Shown here piece after piece: positions 26,175 to 38,839 of a stretch of DNA of 64,000 nucleotides. The stretch comes from Erigeron canadensis (taxonomy: Eukaryota > Streptophyta > Magnoliopsida > Asterales > Asteraceae). The position numbers were made by a program, and so were the translations under genes. The stretch spans positions 46,730,645-46,794,644 of the forward strand of contig NC_057763.1 of the NCBI RefSeq assembly GCF_010389155.1, in the 5' to 3' direction. Within the stretch, counting starts at the first letter, position 1. The number at the start of each line of letters is the position of its first letter. The notes below the pieces were generated by a model. It saw only the letters and a program-made list of their open reading frames with translations. It was not told the origin of the DNA and made no database searches.

Positions 26175-26454
26175 GTGGGTGTATCTATATATATGTGTGT
26201 GTGTTTACCTCGATGCACGCAAAACCCATAAACCCAACATTCACTTGCATCGGCCAAAACTAGCTGATGTTGCTTGCCAAACTTGCCGATTAAACTTGCC
26301 AAAAGAAGCCGAAGCATGTGCTATAGGGTTTGCCAATTTGCCGATTTAGCCGATGCTTTTTGCCGACTACACCCTTGCCCTTAAAGATCTCAAGAATTCG
26401 CTAAAACCGAGCATAGTTTCCATATAAACATCATAAAGGCGGTCAAAATAGTTA

Positions 26455-26905
26455 TAGTTATCAAAAACATAGTTGTGTACTCGTAAATCTCGATTCGGCA
26501 CGAAATCTGATTTTTCGACTCGTGACTCGAAACATGACTCAAATTATAAAAATCAAGATATTTGAAAATATAGTATTTTTATAATTATGTGCAAGAATTT
26601 ATTGTAGACATATTGTAATGTATTAATGAATTCAGCTAAAAAAAAAAATACAATTAAAATCAAATCAAATTTAAAAGCATTTAAAAGAGTTATGTTTAAA
26701 ACAAATTTAAAAAATAAAAAAAAATTATTTTGTGACTCGTGACTCGACTCATGACTCGGACCGACTCGCACCATAAAACACGAGTCATGTTACGAGTATG
26801 GAGTAAATTGAGTCATGCCATCTAGTCGCATCGTTTCCTCTTTGTTTTGACTCGACTCGTACGAGTCGATTTATGACTCGTACGAATTTGACAACTATGA
26901 TCAGG
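26455..26905. repeat. GACTCG/ACTCGT-rich foldback-like repeat
   Basis: The ends carry CATAGTTGT (left) and ACAACTATG (right), inverted, and continue into CTCGTAAATC / GATTTATGACTCG. ACTCGT, GACTCG and CGAGT words recur many times near both ends around an A/T-rich centre. It resembles a decayed MITE. Confidence 0.5.
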
Positions 26906-27534
26906 AACATATAAAGATAATTTATATAAAGATAAAGATAATTGTCTCTGAGAAAGAAAAAAAAAACACCTATTTCAATTTTTTCTCATACACTAGACGA
27001 TCAATATATCATAGATTTCAAATTACGATCGACAAGTCTTAAAAATCTATATAAGGATAAATGTCTCGAGAAAAAAGAAATCAAAAATCTAATCTTTTCA
27101 TTGGTAGAAATGATTTTTTTTTTAAAGTTAGATTTTCTTAAAAATAACATAATATCTTAAGAACATGATAAATATAATTCAATAAGTCTTTTTTTTCATT
27201 CTTATTTTCTGAATTTATCTGATATAATTTAATAGGATGTCAAATAAACTTATAAGAAAAAAATAAACTATTATTCTTACAGTATGAAATATCTAATAAA
27301 GGAGGTAGTATGGTGAGAAATGCTATTTATGATTCGCTTAGTGCGGGACCCTTTCGTCGTGCGATTAACACACATCATACGCGTCCGAGATAAAATTCAC
27401 TTAGTAAAAAAAAAAAACAAAACTTGTTATATCCTCCAAAACAACATAAACCACAAACTCTTAAAGAATTTCGCTTACCATTTTTATTATCCTTGATTTA
27501 TTTTCCTATTATGGAAATAGTGATTCATCAAGAA
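26906..27534. other. AT-rich intergenic DNA
   Basis: Poly(A)/(T) runs and short frames only. No feature supported. Confidence 0.5.
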
Positions 27535-27925
27535 ATGAAGTGGATTTTGTGGCGATCCTATTTGGAGAAACCAACAGGAGAATATGCGATTTGTTTGGGA
27601 TAAAAAAGAATTAATTGAAGCTATATTCTTTTGTTGTTTTTGGATGATTTGGAGCTACCGTAACGAGCAGGTTTTTTATAATAGAATTCATCGAAAGGAA
27701 TTTCTTAAGGATTCTATTATTGCTCAGTCATATTTGTGGTATTCAAGTAGGTACAAAAGGAAACGAATCTCTTGGTTGAATTGGCTTCAATGTCCTCTTC
27801 TTTTTAGTTTCTTCAGAGTTTTTCCGGTGTAACTTTATCTTGCTTTGATCTTGTACTCTCTGGGCATCTAGCGTTTGGCTAGTGACCTTTTAATTTAACA
27901 TATTGCCGTTATAAAAAAAATAATC
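27535..27925 (+). pseudogene. LINE (non-LTR retrotransposon) 3' fragment
   Basis: The frame at 27584-27832 encodes RFVWDKKELIEAIFFC, then WMIWSYRNEQVF, DSIIAQSYLW and SWLNWLQCPL. This is the usual C-terminal tail after the zf-RVT region of plant LINE reverse transcriptases (W-x-IW-x-x-RN...F, then W-x-x-W-L-x-x-P). A short non-coding tail follows, ending TTGCCGTTATAAAAAAAA. The upstream reverse transcriptase and endonuclease are missing, as in a 5'-truncated insertion. Confidence 0.7.
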
Positions 27926-28165
27926 AAAAAGAGTATACCATTTCATTTTTTTTATATAACATAACAATATTAAGCCGTTGATCTACGTTCACAAAGTTTT
28001 AGTGGGCCTCAGGTGGGTCCGTAAAGAGTGTTTGGACGGTGCCAACTTGTGGTTGTCAAAGGCGTTGACGACATCTTCCAACGGCTCGGCTTCCACTAAC
28101 TTCCAACAACCAATATAGATGAACTTTTTTTTGTCTATATATAAATGAATCTATATTTATATATT

Positions 28166-28679
28166 GAGAAAATAACATAAGTACCCAATTTTTTATAAAA
28201 ATATATTAATTTAGCCAAATTTTTTTAAATTTTTACAAAATACCCAATAAAATCGCAATAAAAAGTGATAATCGTAATGAAAATTTTAAAATCACATTAA
28301 GATTTTGAAAATCTCATAAAGATTTTGAAAATACTTTTTTCTAAAATTTTGACTTCCGCATTACGTTTTATGACTTTCTTTTTTTGAGATTTCGACTTTT
28401 TTTTGAGATTCAAAAAACAAAATGCAAAAACAAAATCTCAATAAATCTTCCTTGTCTAAATCAAAGTCTTGATCAGAAAAGGGGACGATGCGGAGTGATA
28501 AATTGAAATCAGAGAAAGGGAATTCACGGTTTAAGTCAAAAGTTGAAGAAAAAAAAGTCAAAATCTCATTACGATTTTCACTTTTTATTGCGATTTTGGT
28601 GGTATTTTGTGAAAACCCAAAAAAAGTTGACTAAATTGGTATAGTTTTTCTAAAAATTGGGTACTCATGTTATTTTCTC
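28166..28679. mobile_element. MITE with ~115-bp terminal inverted repeats (MULE-like)
   Basis: The left end is GAGAAAATAACATAAGTACC and the right end GGTACTCATGTTATTTTCTC. The inverted similarity continues through AAAATACCC..., AATCGCAATAAAAAGTGA and its partner TCACTTTTTATTGCGATT. Flanks TTATATATT and TTATATACA agree at 7 of 9 positions, suggesting a decayed 9-bp target-site duplication. The middle has low-complexity TTTTGAGATT repeats. Confidence 0.75.
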
Positions 28680-29614
28680 TTATATACAATATGAGGCTGT
28701 TAGGCACATAAATTGGGTGAAAACCTCTCAAATATCTTTTTTTAAACCATAAAAATCATAGTGACAAACATTTATTTAAAATATTAAAATATTGGTATGT
28801 GAGAAGTTAAGTTTGGTGCATAACAGACCATACTCACTTTTCTCTGTATATATATATTCCTTATATTTATTTGTTAATTTGAAAAATAAAAGCTGTTGTT
28901 ACTCTTTTACCTTGAATAGGAATCCAGGGCTAAAATGAACTTTATAGTATGAGCAAACTGGCTCACATTGAAAAGAGCATGTGGTTCATTTAACCTTTTT
29001 CCTCATTGTTGAAAAGAAAAACAAACATGCAGTTGTAATGGTATATCGTACATGATACTCTGAATATCACAATTACTATAAACTTTAGAGACTATCCTTT
29101 CAAATCAGTAACATAACTTCGTTGTAATATTTGATTTGTACTTATAAAACAATAACAACAATAGTATAGGTGAATATTACGACAAACAAGTCGCATGCTC
29201 TTGAAATCAGATGCGTCGTACAATATTATGAGTAAACGAACGTGGGCCTTACTATATGTTTTGACAAGGTATATGATTACATGGTTTGGTATATACGTAC
29301 CATGGTCAAGTATTTGATTAACCAATTAATAATAAAATAAATAATTTAGCTTCATTTGCTTCAGGGAAATGGTTTACTCTGAATGAAGTAACATTACGGT
29401 AGCGCGAATGATGTCTTTTTCATGTCAAGGTGACCTTATAACGCCGTAAATACTATATCGTACGTGTTCAGTGTGATCATTACATGGGGTGCCATATATA
29501 GTGTGATACTCGATACATTATGGTTGTTTGAGTGTGCGTATGTGTGTGTGTTTTTTTTTTCTTTTTGAATTTCAAATTTCAATAATAATTTTAAAGAGTA
29601 GTTTTCCATCTATA

Positions 29615-29999
29615 TCTATACCATTTTATAAAGCAAACTAAACCTTCCCTTTTAAGTAATTAAAATTTTGAAATGACCATATTACCCATTTTCTTTATTC
29701 ACTAATTTAAAAACAAACTACACCCTCTCCTTTTAAGTAATTAAGATTATGAAATGACCATATTACACATCTTCTTTATTCACTAATTTAAACATTTTCA
29801 CCTATTTACCTATAATATCCTTAATAAAATAAATTAAAGTATAGATCCTCCAATTCTTAAAATACCATATTAACCATCTTACATCAATTAATTTACATTT
29901 ACCACCACCGTCATCGCCGCACATCGCTGCCACACAGCCGTCGTCGTCACACCTTCGTCACTACCACCATAACTGCCGCATCGTGCGGGCACCCTCTAG
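29615..29999 (+). mobile_element. non-autonomous Helitron
   Basis: Starts TCTATACCATTTTATAAAG after an A and ends with a CCGCA-TCG-TGCGG hairpin, GCACCCT, CTAG and T (29996-30000). The interior has a tandem duplication of about 80 bp, AAACTAMACC...TTCACTAATTTAAA twice (about 29635-29712 and 29713-29790), then the ACC/GTC-rich 3' region. It is the best-preserved member of the family in this window. Confidence 0.8.
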
Positions 30000-31063
30000 T
30001 ATTTTTTATGTCAACTTTTTGTTGTGCTTGATAGGAAATGCTTTATACCAAAAGTCATGTGAGCTTATGGTGTTTAAAGACTCTTGATTATGTTACTATC
30101 GAAAGACGCCGTTTAAGGCCCAATAGTAGCAAATAAATTGGCGTGTACTTTATAAAGACTTGCTTTAATGTTGATTAACACCACGTATTAATCATAAAGC
30201 CTTTTGGCTTCTGGGGGATGGTATTATATATTGGAAACTTGCTTCACTATTGATTGATATATTACATAAATCTTATATAATTTATAATAGCAATGATAAA
30301 AAAGATTGGTTTACTTAAATAGCTTCATAATACTGTTTTGTACTTTAGATTAAAATGTAAAACTCTAATCAGAAAAAAAAAATTAACAAAAATATTAAGA
30401 AGAAAAAACTTTATATATAAGGAAAAAAGAACTAACTTAAGTATACACATCAGAATAAATGGACACAATAAGTTGGAAATAGAAAAAAAAAAAAAAGAAA
30501 AAAAGAAAAGTAGAACTATATGTCTAAAGTTATGGGAGGTGTTCTCCGTGTAAACTTCAATTGGTGAATGTGGGAATGAGTAATAGGGGCAACGATCGAC
30601 TCCACCAGGCCCCAACTACCGACTTAGATTGTCAAACACACGAATACATAAAAAAGTATATAGTTTGATAGTTATATATTTAGAAAAAATTCCATTTAGC
30701 AATTAAGACATTGTTGTGAATATTTTGATTTTAAAGTTTCGAATATTAAAATGTTATGTCTTGTCTTTTATAAAAGAGTAGTATAGATAGATTAAAGATT
30801 AGACGACACAAATCATATTTGTTTTACAACGAATAATTAATAAAAATTTTAAATTTTCATCAATTTTAAGCATTGTATATTTGTCGTATAGAATAAGAAC
30901 AAAGATAGTTCAGAAATATGTACACACAAAACATATATAAAAAGTATAAAACTCAATAATACCAATTAAAATAAGTTGGCGTATTAGAAATTAGCTTAAA
31001 GTTTGTGATGTAGGCCCGGGACAATGGTCCCACACCGGCCCAAACCACCCCTGCATTTTATCT
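30000..31063. other. intergenic DNA upstream of the PB1 gene
   Basis: AT-rich, with an A-rich stretch near 30.48-30.52 kb. No gene seen. GGCCCA-type words at about 31033-31045 lie in the proximal promoter of the next gene. Confidence 0.5.
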
Positions 31064-31074
31064 TTATATATAAC
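31064..31074 (+). promoter_or_regulatory. probable TATA box of the PB1 gene
   Basis: TTATATATAAC lies 41-51 bp before the ATG at 31115, giving a short leader. CCGGCCCAAACC upstream resembles GGCCCA (site II-like) plant promoter elements. Confidence 0.45.
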
Positions 31075-31114
31075 CCAAGGAATCTATTACCAAACTCTGC
31101 GTTTGCTCACAGCA

Positions 31115-33289
31115 ATGACCACCACCCAGTCCCATTTCACGCCAGAGCAAGTCTCTGTTGCTACCATAGACTCGGTGGTCTCGTCGCCACGGTCAGATCA
31201 TCATCCGTCGATAGATAACAGCCGTGTTTACGATGACACGACGGCACAAGCCCGTGTTCGGTTCATGTGTAGTTTTGGTGGAAAAATATTACCACGTCCA
31301 CATGACAACCAACTCCGGTATGTTGGTGGCGACACTCGTATAGTCACCGTGCTCCGCCACAACACTACCTTCGCATCCCTTAGCAACAAACTATCCAAGC
31401 TTTCTGGTAAATACGTACATGCTTAAATTTTTTAGTTATATGTATCTTTCATATATTCAATCATAGATGATGTTTATTATGAGAGCCAAAATTATTAGAT
31501 AATATATACTCACTAATTTAAAAAGGGACATATTGACAAAATTATTGTAATTATTAATGATTGGTTTGTTAAGCTATATATCTAACACAATAAATGCTAG
31601 GTGGATCAAAAGCTAAATGGACATTTTTTTTCATCTACTTTAGATTTCATTAATGCTCAAACACATAGCTTTTCCAATCGATCACTAGAATTGCATTATA
31701 TCTTAGAGCGGTATGTTATCGTTAGATACACGTATTTTTTGAAATGAAAAATAGCTCTAACACTAAAATCAACCATGTTAAAATTTTAGTATACTTGATG
31801 AGGACCACACGAATTCGACACAAGGTCACAAACTGAATAATATGATTTTTATGATGATAGAGGCCGGCATGTGATTTTAACATCGAATTGAACCAGCTGC
31901 TGCAGGTTTGGTCTAACTATTTTCGAATGATTATAAAATGGTCCAAGTAAGGAACAAGCGTACATATATATAGACTTAGCCTGGAGCAAAGCTTAGTCCG
32001 AGATTACTAATTAAACTGAAGAAATCATAATCGTGATTAAACCAATATTAAATAGCTCAATTCCTAGCTCCTACATGTTTTGATATTTGGTTCTTGGCCA
32101 TGGTTTGGCCCGTTTTTAAAATCCGAATTGGACATGTCTTCTTCTTGCTTTTCAAAATGAAATTAAGTTTTAACGTTGACGGGATAAAAAGCAAGAAAGA
32201 TGATGTGTGTTGAATATAAATTAATAATTGCAATAATGCTGCAGCTTGTTATATACATAGTATGTTAATTAACAACTTGAGGTGAATATATATATAGGTA
32301 CAACCGATATATGTATAAAGTACCAATTACCAAACGAAGACTTGGACGCCTTAATCACAGTCACTAGTGATGAAGACGTGGAAAACATGATGGATGAGTA
32401 CGACCGGCTGGCTCACAATAACAAAACGGCTCGGCTCCGTATCTTCCTTTTCCCAACTGACGCCTCTCTATCTCGAGCCAGCAGCATCAGCTCGCTCCTA
32501 GACGGCTCCGTTAAGCGCGAACACTGGTTCCTTGACGCGCTTAACGGGGGCGCCAGCCTGGAGCGTGGTCGATCTGAAGTCTCGTCAATTGTTTCTGAAG
32601 TGCCCGATTATTTATTCGGGCTGGATCATCCGGATGACCCGAAGCCCAAAACCCGACTTAATGATAGTGTCTCGGCTTCGGATCCTGGGTCACCGGCTCC
32701 AAGAATTTCTTCTCCTTATTGCTCGACTTCTTCGGCCTTGGGGACTTCGGTGGCTCCCAACCTTCGACCTGTTCGGACTAAACTTGATAACCCGGTACCA
32801 GTCGTTAGTGAACCAAAAGAAACGGTCACCGAGCATTTTTCCGAGCCTAATGACCCAATAGTTTTGAAGCAAACGGAGTATCCGGGTCAGCCCGTTTATT
32901 ATGTACGTCGTACTTCCTCACCGGTACCAATGCAAGAAATGCCTGTTTATTATATGCATCCCCCCGGTTCGATGCCTCAAGAAAATGTTGCGGTTCAACC
33001 CGGACCTATTCGAGGTCAATATGGTCAACAGTTTATGGCACCTCCGGGTCAAATGATTCACCACCCCCAGGTGCAAAATATGGGCCAAATGTACTCAGGA
33101 ATGAGGCCCGTTACGGGTGGGGAGTCATATGAAATGGCGGGTAGAACAGGTGGAGGGCCGGGCCAGCCTATTTATTATGGGCCAAGGTATGTTGGAGTTC
33201 AGGGCTATCCGGGTATGGTTTTGCCGGGTGGGGAAGAGATGAAGCAGCAACCTGCATCCGATGGAAAACTGGCCCGTGCTCCCCAATGA
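31115..33289 (+). CDS. PB1 (octicosapeptide/Phox/Bem1p) domain protein
   Basis: Two exons, 31115-31406 and 32298-33289, join in phase 1 to give 427 aa. The intron starts GTAAAT and ends TATATATATAG. The PB1 domain crosses the junction: RVRFMCSFGGKILPRPHDNQ, RYVGGDTRIVTVLR, LSG|TTDICIKYQLPNEDLDALITV, TSDEDVENMMDEYDRL. PB1 domains form head-to-tail protein pairs; this one keeps the basic lysine of FGGKILPR and the acidic DEDVENMMDEYD (OPCA-like) face, so both contact sides seem present. The rest is low-complexity and Pro/Gly/Gln/Tyr-rich, with repeated PVYY motifs (GQPVYYVRR, MPVYYMHPP, GQPIYYGP). No enzyme or DNA-binding domain is visible. Function in this plant family is poorly defined; a scaffold role is inference. 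Confidence 0.93.
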
Positions 33290-34621
33290 AGTTGAATAAA
33301 TAAATGGGTACTTCTAAATGGGCTGGCTACAATACAAATGGCCAAGTTTGATATAATTCTGGTTTAATTATTTTGTTTATTTTTATTTTTTTTCTATGTT
33401 GACATTGAATAGGTCAATATCCATGAAGTTGTTTGTAATTTTGTATCATGAACTTCATATATGATGATTGTGAAATGTAAAATAGTAATTTAATTGTTGT
33501 AAGACTTATGTCGACTTTTTTTTTTTTTTATAAAAAAGAAATCAAAAGAAAACTTTTGCAAGGATTAAATTTAATACATAAGAATATAACATAATAATCA
33601 ATCGTCCCTGTCTTATATGTTTCTCTAAACTTTTGTGTGGAACGATAGCTTTTGGACTTTATAGACCATAGTTTGTTGTTAAAGTCTCGCATTGGTGTGA
33701 ATCAGATATGCAATTGAGGTGGATAGGTGTTATGATACTATTATCATACAGTATTTGGCTAAAATAACAATCAGAAGTTCATATGTAAGTATAATTATAG
33801 ATTTTGTCATTTATTTTAAATTTTTCTTCAATTTTTAAAATTTTTTTATAGGTTTTTAACATATTTCTCCCCTTTAAATTTATTCTTTTATGGATTTTTT
33901 AATTTTATCTCCTTTGAATTTTGTTTTCTGATACCGCCTCTGTTTACGAAATTGGCTTTCCAATTTACAGATTTAATCCCTAGAATAGCTATATGACACA
34001 AAAAGCTAGATATATTTGCGTTCATGATGCAAGCTAATTAATTGAGAATGAAAGAATTTGCGAATGGCATCATGAACACTTAAACAAGTTGATCTATCGG
34101 CGGGAGCAATAACACTGACAAAATTGTTGAATAATAAGAAATTGCTAAATGGAGAGTTAAGGATTAGCACTCTTTGGATGAATCTGGCAAAGCCATTTTT
34201 TAACTGTCCAACTCGATCTGTATTTGTTTTTCTTTTTCCGAGTCTTCATATTATATTCCTTTCTATGTCTGAATTTGCTCGTCAAGTTGGTTCTCTTCTT
34301 TCATTGAATGAGTTATTTTTTAATCCTTTTAGGCTTTAACATGCATTGTCGCTAGCTAGATTTCCGTTTTGGTATCATTTTGTGGTTTCTTAACCCACAA
34401 TCTACACTCTCTTTCAGTCTGCTCAAGAAAAACCAAAGTATATGAAATGTAAGAGTATAAAGCTATATTAATTATATGGTAAATAATTACGGGTATATGA
34501 AATGTAGAAGTTTTGGGCACTAATTGTCAGCTAAATTAGGGAATGTCGATTAAACGGATGGAATCACTTCGAAATTAGCTAAGCTACCTTGATGCAAGAT
34601 CAACCAATGAACTAATCTCTA
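33290..34621. other. PB1 3' flank and intergenic DNA
   Basis: 3' UTR followed by AT-rich DNA. A 70-codon open frame near 34124-34339 has no recognisable features and is probably chance. Confidence 0.5.
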
Positions 34622-34746
34622 TCTCTACAATTATTACATTATAAAAATATATTTGTTACTTTTATTTTTTTCAATTAAGTACAGTAATTGATAACCCAAA
34701 TTAACCTTTTCTCTTGTTCACAAATTTAGACATTTTCATCTAAAAT

Positions 34747-36955
34747 CAGTGTCGGTCTTGAGATTATTGATGCTCAGGGTTAAACAATTCAAAAATGCCT
34801 CAATCAAGTTTTGTTAGAAAAGCAACACACTATAATGGTAAAACTATAACCTGTCTTGGCATACATTTACCAATTCTTAACTAAAACATTTTGACTAATT
34901 TCTGATTTGATCACTTACGTTGATTTGGAAAGTCGTGTGTATTCCATATAAATATCTAATAGTATTAATTATGATTTTAAACTACCTTGGTTAAAAACTG
35001 ATCATTGGTAATCCATCTTAACATTCATATAAAACTAAAACAATATATTACATCCTTAAAATACTATATAATTTTTATATAATTTTATAGTGCATTAGAA
35101 CTATTTTATGTAATAAATAATAATAATAAAACACGGAGTATTTTATAACTATATTAGTTCAATTTGGATTATATATTAAAACTTTATATTATAACTTATT
35201 TAAATTAAATTCGCGTGAACAGTGGTTTTTTTTGTCCTTATTGTTTCGGTCAAAAATTACCTAAGATAATTTTATAAAGAATTTTAGACAATTCAAGAAC
35301 CGAATATTTGTAAGTGGGGTTTGGTGTTCAAGGATCTTCAATAAAAATGAAAGTTTTCTTTAATATAACAACAAAAACTAAGAGTTTTGACTAAAAAGTG
35401 TTTTAAGAAGATCTTCGAAATTGAAATACTTTGAGTAATTAAGAAAAACTGTTGAAGAAAGAGCAAATAATTATAAATTGACAATAAAATCTTAAAGTAA
35501 AGCTATAAAGAATAATGACACCAGAATTTTGTTGACGAGGAAAAACCCTTGATCCAGTTAAGTGATCTTAGGTAAAAATCCCCGGGAGGATGCAATCGAC
35601 CTCCAGCTGTTCTTTTATTATTACTTTTGTTTGAGAATGATTACAATGAAATGAATGAATGAACGAACGAATGAATAATACAACTAATAATCGCTAAGTC
35701 ACTCTATATTTGTGGTTGTTGAATGATCTGGTGTGTGTAATGTATATATTCTTAGTGATGTCCTTTTCTGATCGATAACTTCTTCTATTTATAGAGCTAG
35801 ACGTTGAACCATATTTTTGAAATATCTAGGATCTTCCTGGACTTGCTCCTTTCGCTGAAGAATAAACTTAGATGACCGTTGAGGTTTATTCTTCACATGG
35901 TAAGTCTGTTATCAATCCCGATTCTTGTGGATGAAGTGATAGACTATCCGTTGAAACACGTTTTCTTTATATAACACGTTCTTGACTTCAGTCCTGCATA
36001 TAATATCGACTATACTAGAAACATATTCGTTAGTAAAATTATTGATCCTGAGGATATGAAGTACTTATAATATATCAGAGCCCACATTAATTGACTAACT
36101 GGAATCAAGGATCCCTTAACACCATATAATATCAAGCGTTCTTTTCGAAAGGACCAGAATGCAAAATACTGTTCAAGATCTTGGTAGTAAAATTTTTACC
36201 CCAAACACTTATATGCAGTTTTAAGTTAAATATTATATTTGTCAAACAACGAACAAAAGTGATGCTTGGTGGAGTGGTTTGTATTTACATTTGTGGGGTG
36301 AAAGCTCACGGGTTTGAAACCTTATTATTTTTACCCTCTAGCCTTATATAATTTGTTTTTTAAAATTTTTTTTTTTAACATTTGTTTTTTATACCTTTTT
36401 TTACACTTTACATTTTGTTCTTTTATAACTTTTTAAAATGTTATATTTTTATTCAAATGCTATATATATATATATATCTTATTTCATATTATTTCTTTTC
36501 TTTTGTTGCATTAGATATTCGTTTTTATTTTTAAATATTTAGTTTTTATACCTTTTTGACATGTAATTTTTTTTTTAATAATTTTTTCATTTAATTTTTG
36601 TATTCTCTTTTGTTTTATTTTTTGGTTTAAGTATATTCCTTTTGTTTTTTTTAAACATTTGGTTATCCCCAGTCAATAACCAGGTTTAAAACTAGTTCAA
36701 CATAGAAAAAATTAAAAGGGTTATTTTTCAAGTTTTTGGTAACTAAAATGTTTAAAAGGGAAAAACTAAAAAAAGTTATGATGTACTCCTCGCTTAGTTG
36801 TCTTCAGCCTCCAGCCGCAATTCCAATTTTCACTTTTTCACCATTAAAGATATCTCACTCATAAATAAAATAGGACGGGATTATTGATCCGTTGCCCCTA
36901 TAGATTTGATGCTCAGGGCTGTCGCCCAGCCCGCTTGGTACCAGGGCCGGCTCTG
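34747..36955. mobile_element. hAT-like non-autonomous element
   Basis: The left end is CAGTGTCGGTCTTGAG; the right end, reversed, is CAGAGCCGGCCCTGG. These short imperfect inverted repeats share 11 of 15 bases and are of the CAGGGCCGGC hAT type. The flanks TCTAAAAT (34739-34746) and TCTAAGAT (36956-36963) agree at 7 of 8 bases, fitting the 8-bp hAT duplication. GATGCTCAGGG recurs near both ends. No transposase frame is visible; an LTR sits inside. Confidence 0.6.
35530..36121 (-). mobile_element. LTR-retrotransposon LTR remnant inside the hAT-like element
   Basis: It begins TGTTGACGAGG and ends ATCCCTTAACA, giving TGTT...AACA ends. On the minus strand it has a TATA-like CTATAAATAGAAG, a downstream AATAATAAAA, and after its end TCTGGTGTCATT, resembling a decayed tRNA-complementary primer site. 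The 5-bp flanks do not match, so this is a truncated piece, not a clean solo LTR. No gag or pol is present. Confidence 0.5.
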
Positions 36956-37152
36956 TCTAAGATACCTATAAGGCTATAACAATAAATTTATTTACAACAT
37001 ACATTCTCCAACCTTTAAAATTACTATATCACTCCCTTTTACATAAATCACTTTTACGTCAATACCCCATTGCTATCACCATCGTTATCAGTACCACCCG
37101 TTGCTGTTGTACCACACCGCCATATCATGCTGAGTTGCTGACATTTGTCTAG

Positions 37153-38839
37153 TTACGTTTAATGTTTTAAGCATTCTGTTAGGTGAAAGTCGATTGAGAA
37201 AATTATGCTCTAACACTTATCAATTTATCTTATGGCCGATCAGTGAGTTATATGAATTTGCCATGGAATATAATACGAGTAATTATACTACAATTATAAA
37301 TCTTGAAAACGACATTCATCAACAATTTCTTTTGTGTATTCACCTAAAAACAACATAAAGTACTTAAAGTGACAAGTATCATGCATCATTTCTAGCTATC
37401 TAGCTTTCAGCTGTCTTTTATTTTTTTGATGTAATATCAGTATATCTCAATGATCAATATCAATATTGATATCATATTATAGAGTATGGATCCTTCTAGT
37501 TCATAGTCGTTTATTAAGATTAAACAATGATGTGTATATTTCCTCTTTCATGTATGAATATATGATGAAAATTCATTTTTGTGGATAGAAATTTCAATCA
37601 AACTTAGACAAGTCCACATTGGCTACAAAAGGATTATATTAAAACAAGATGGTGTGGCCAATATATTCAATATATTTTTCGAAGTCAATGCTTATCGATA
37701 TTAATTTATTGACGTAATTATCAAAATTAAGTTCATCATTAGTATGGAGGGCCGGAGGGGACTTTTGAATATGGTTCTCCAATTGTAATATGAAGGTCAG
37801 GGTTCTCACTATTTTTTTTCTCAATTAACAATAAATTAAATGATAAATACAATAACTTCCATATTTTGTATAGTGTTTTATTTTATTTTACTTTTTAACT
37901 GAAAAAATACGTATATCCAGATCTATGCAAGTACAATGGGCACGATAACCAAGTCCCAATTTATGTCTTTTTCTATTTCTAACTTTATTTGAAATGTCAA
38001 AGGTATAGTATTTTATTTGAAACATGAAAGCAGATTTTTCTTTTAGGTTGCGGGGAAACTGTTTACATTTCTATCTCCCTTTTGTGTACACCGCTATAAA
38101 CAGTATTTGACATGTAAATCGTAAATAATGATATTGAGTGTTACTTACTATTTTTGTTTCAATCTTTGAGTTGTATATATACCCGAGTTATATATATACT
38201 TTTTTTTTTCTTGACATGTTAAAGATACCGTATGTCTCAATTCGGGTAGTGATACTATATGGATCATTTATGATTTTGGATAGGAACTCATGTGGTTCTT
38301 ACAATCTCCACTTGGTCTAAGGTCTAGAAATGGTCATGTCTTCGCTAAATAAATTTCTGTCTTAAGATGAACAAATGGTTTAATTATAAGGACATACATG
38401 ACCAGTCGCTTAGATATTGATATATCTATATATTATCTATAGTATTAATTATACATTTACTTTTCAATTCATATTATAGTATCAATATCAATATCATAAA
38501 TAATATAATAATATATAATAAAATCTATCTCTTTTATCTACTATCTCATAAAGCATTTGGAGTTTGGTCTTATAGTTTAAAATTTTCTAAATACATCAAA
38601 ATGACTATGTTGCCTTTAAACATATGTACAAATTGATTAAGAAAATCTTATATTAATTAATAAACATCAATATTGACCCTCATTAAGTATCATGATTTTT
38701 TAACATATTAATACGTAATACTGACCATAACTTTATATATATACGTACATATATCCCATAACTTTGTGTTGGTCATATAAATATATGTATTATACTAATA
38801 TGCAATCATTCATGCACTACTAACGATAACCATAAAAGT
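37153..38839. other. intergenic DNA upstream of the GPAT gene
   Basis: AT-rich with short frames only. Many TATATA stretches before 38840 prevent calling one TATA box. Confidence 0.5.

Larger units (their letters stand above)
34622..37152 (+). mobile_element. Helitron split by a nested hAT-like insertion
   Basis: The left piece 34622-34746 (TCTCTACAATTATTACATTATAAA..., GTTCACAAATTTAGACATTTTCATC) and right piece 36956-37152 (ACCTATAAGGCTATAACAAT..., TTTAAAATTACTATATCA, ACC/GTT-rich end, CTAG then T at 37149-37153) align in order with the 29.6-kb Helitron. Removing the insertion leaves about 314 bp, the usual size for this family. Confidence 0.65.

Noticed and set aside
34124..34339. 71-codon open frame
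   Set aside because: No domain, AT-rich, hydrophobic by composition; likely chance.
36260..36330. tRNA-like boxes (TGGTGGAGTGGT and GGGTTTGAAACC)
   Set aside because: No cloverleaf can be folded; perhaps a decayed SINE within the hAT-like element, not a tRNA gene.
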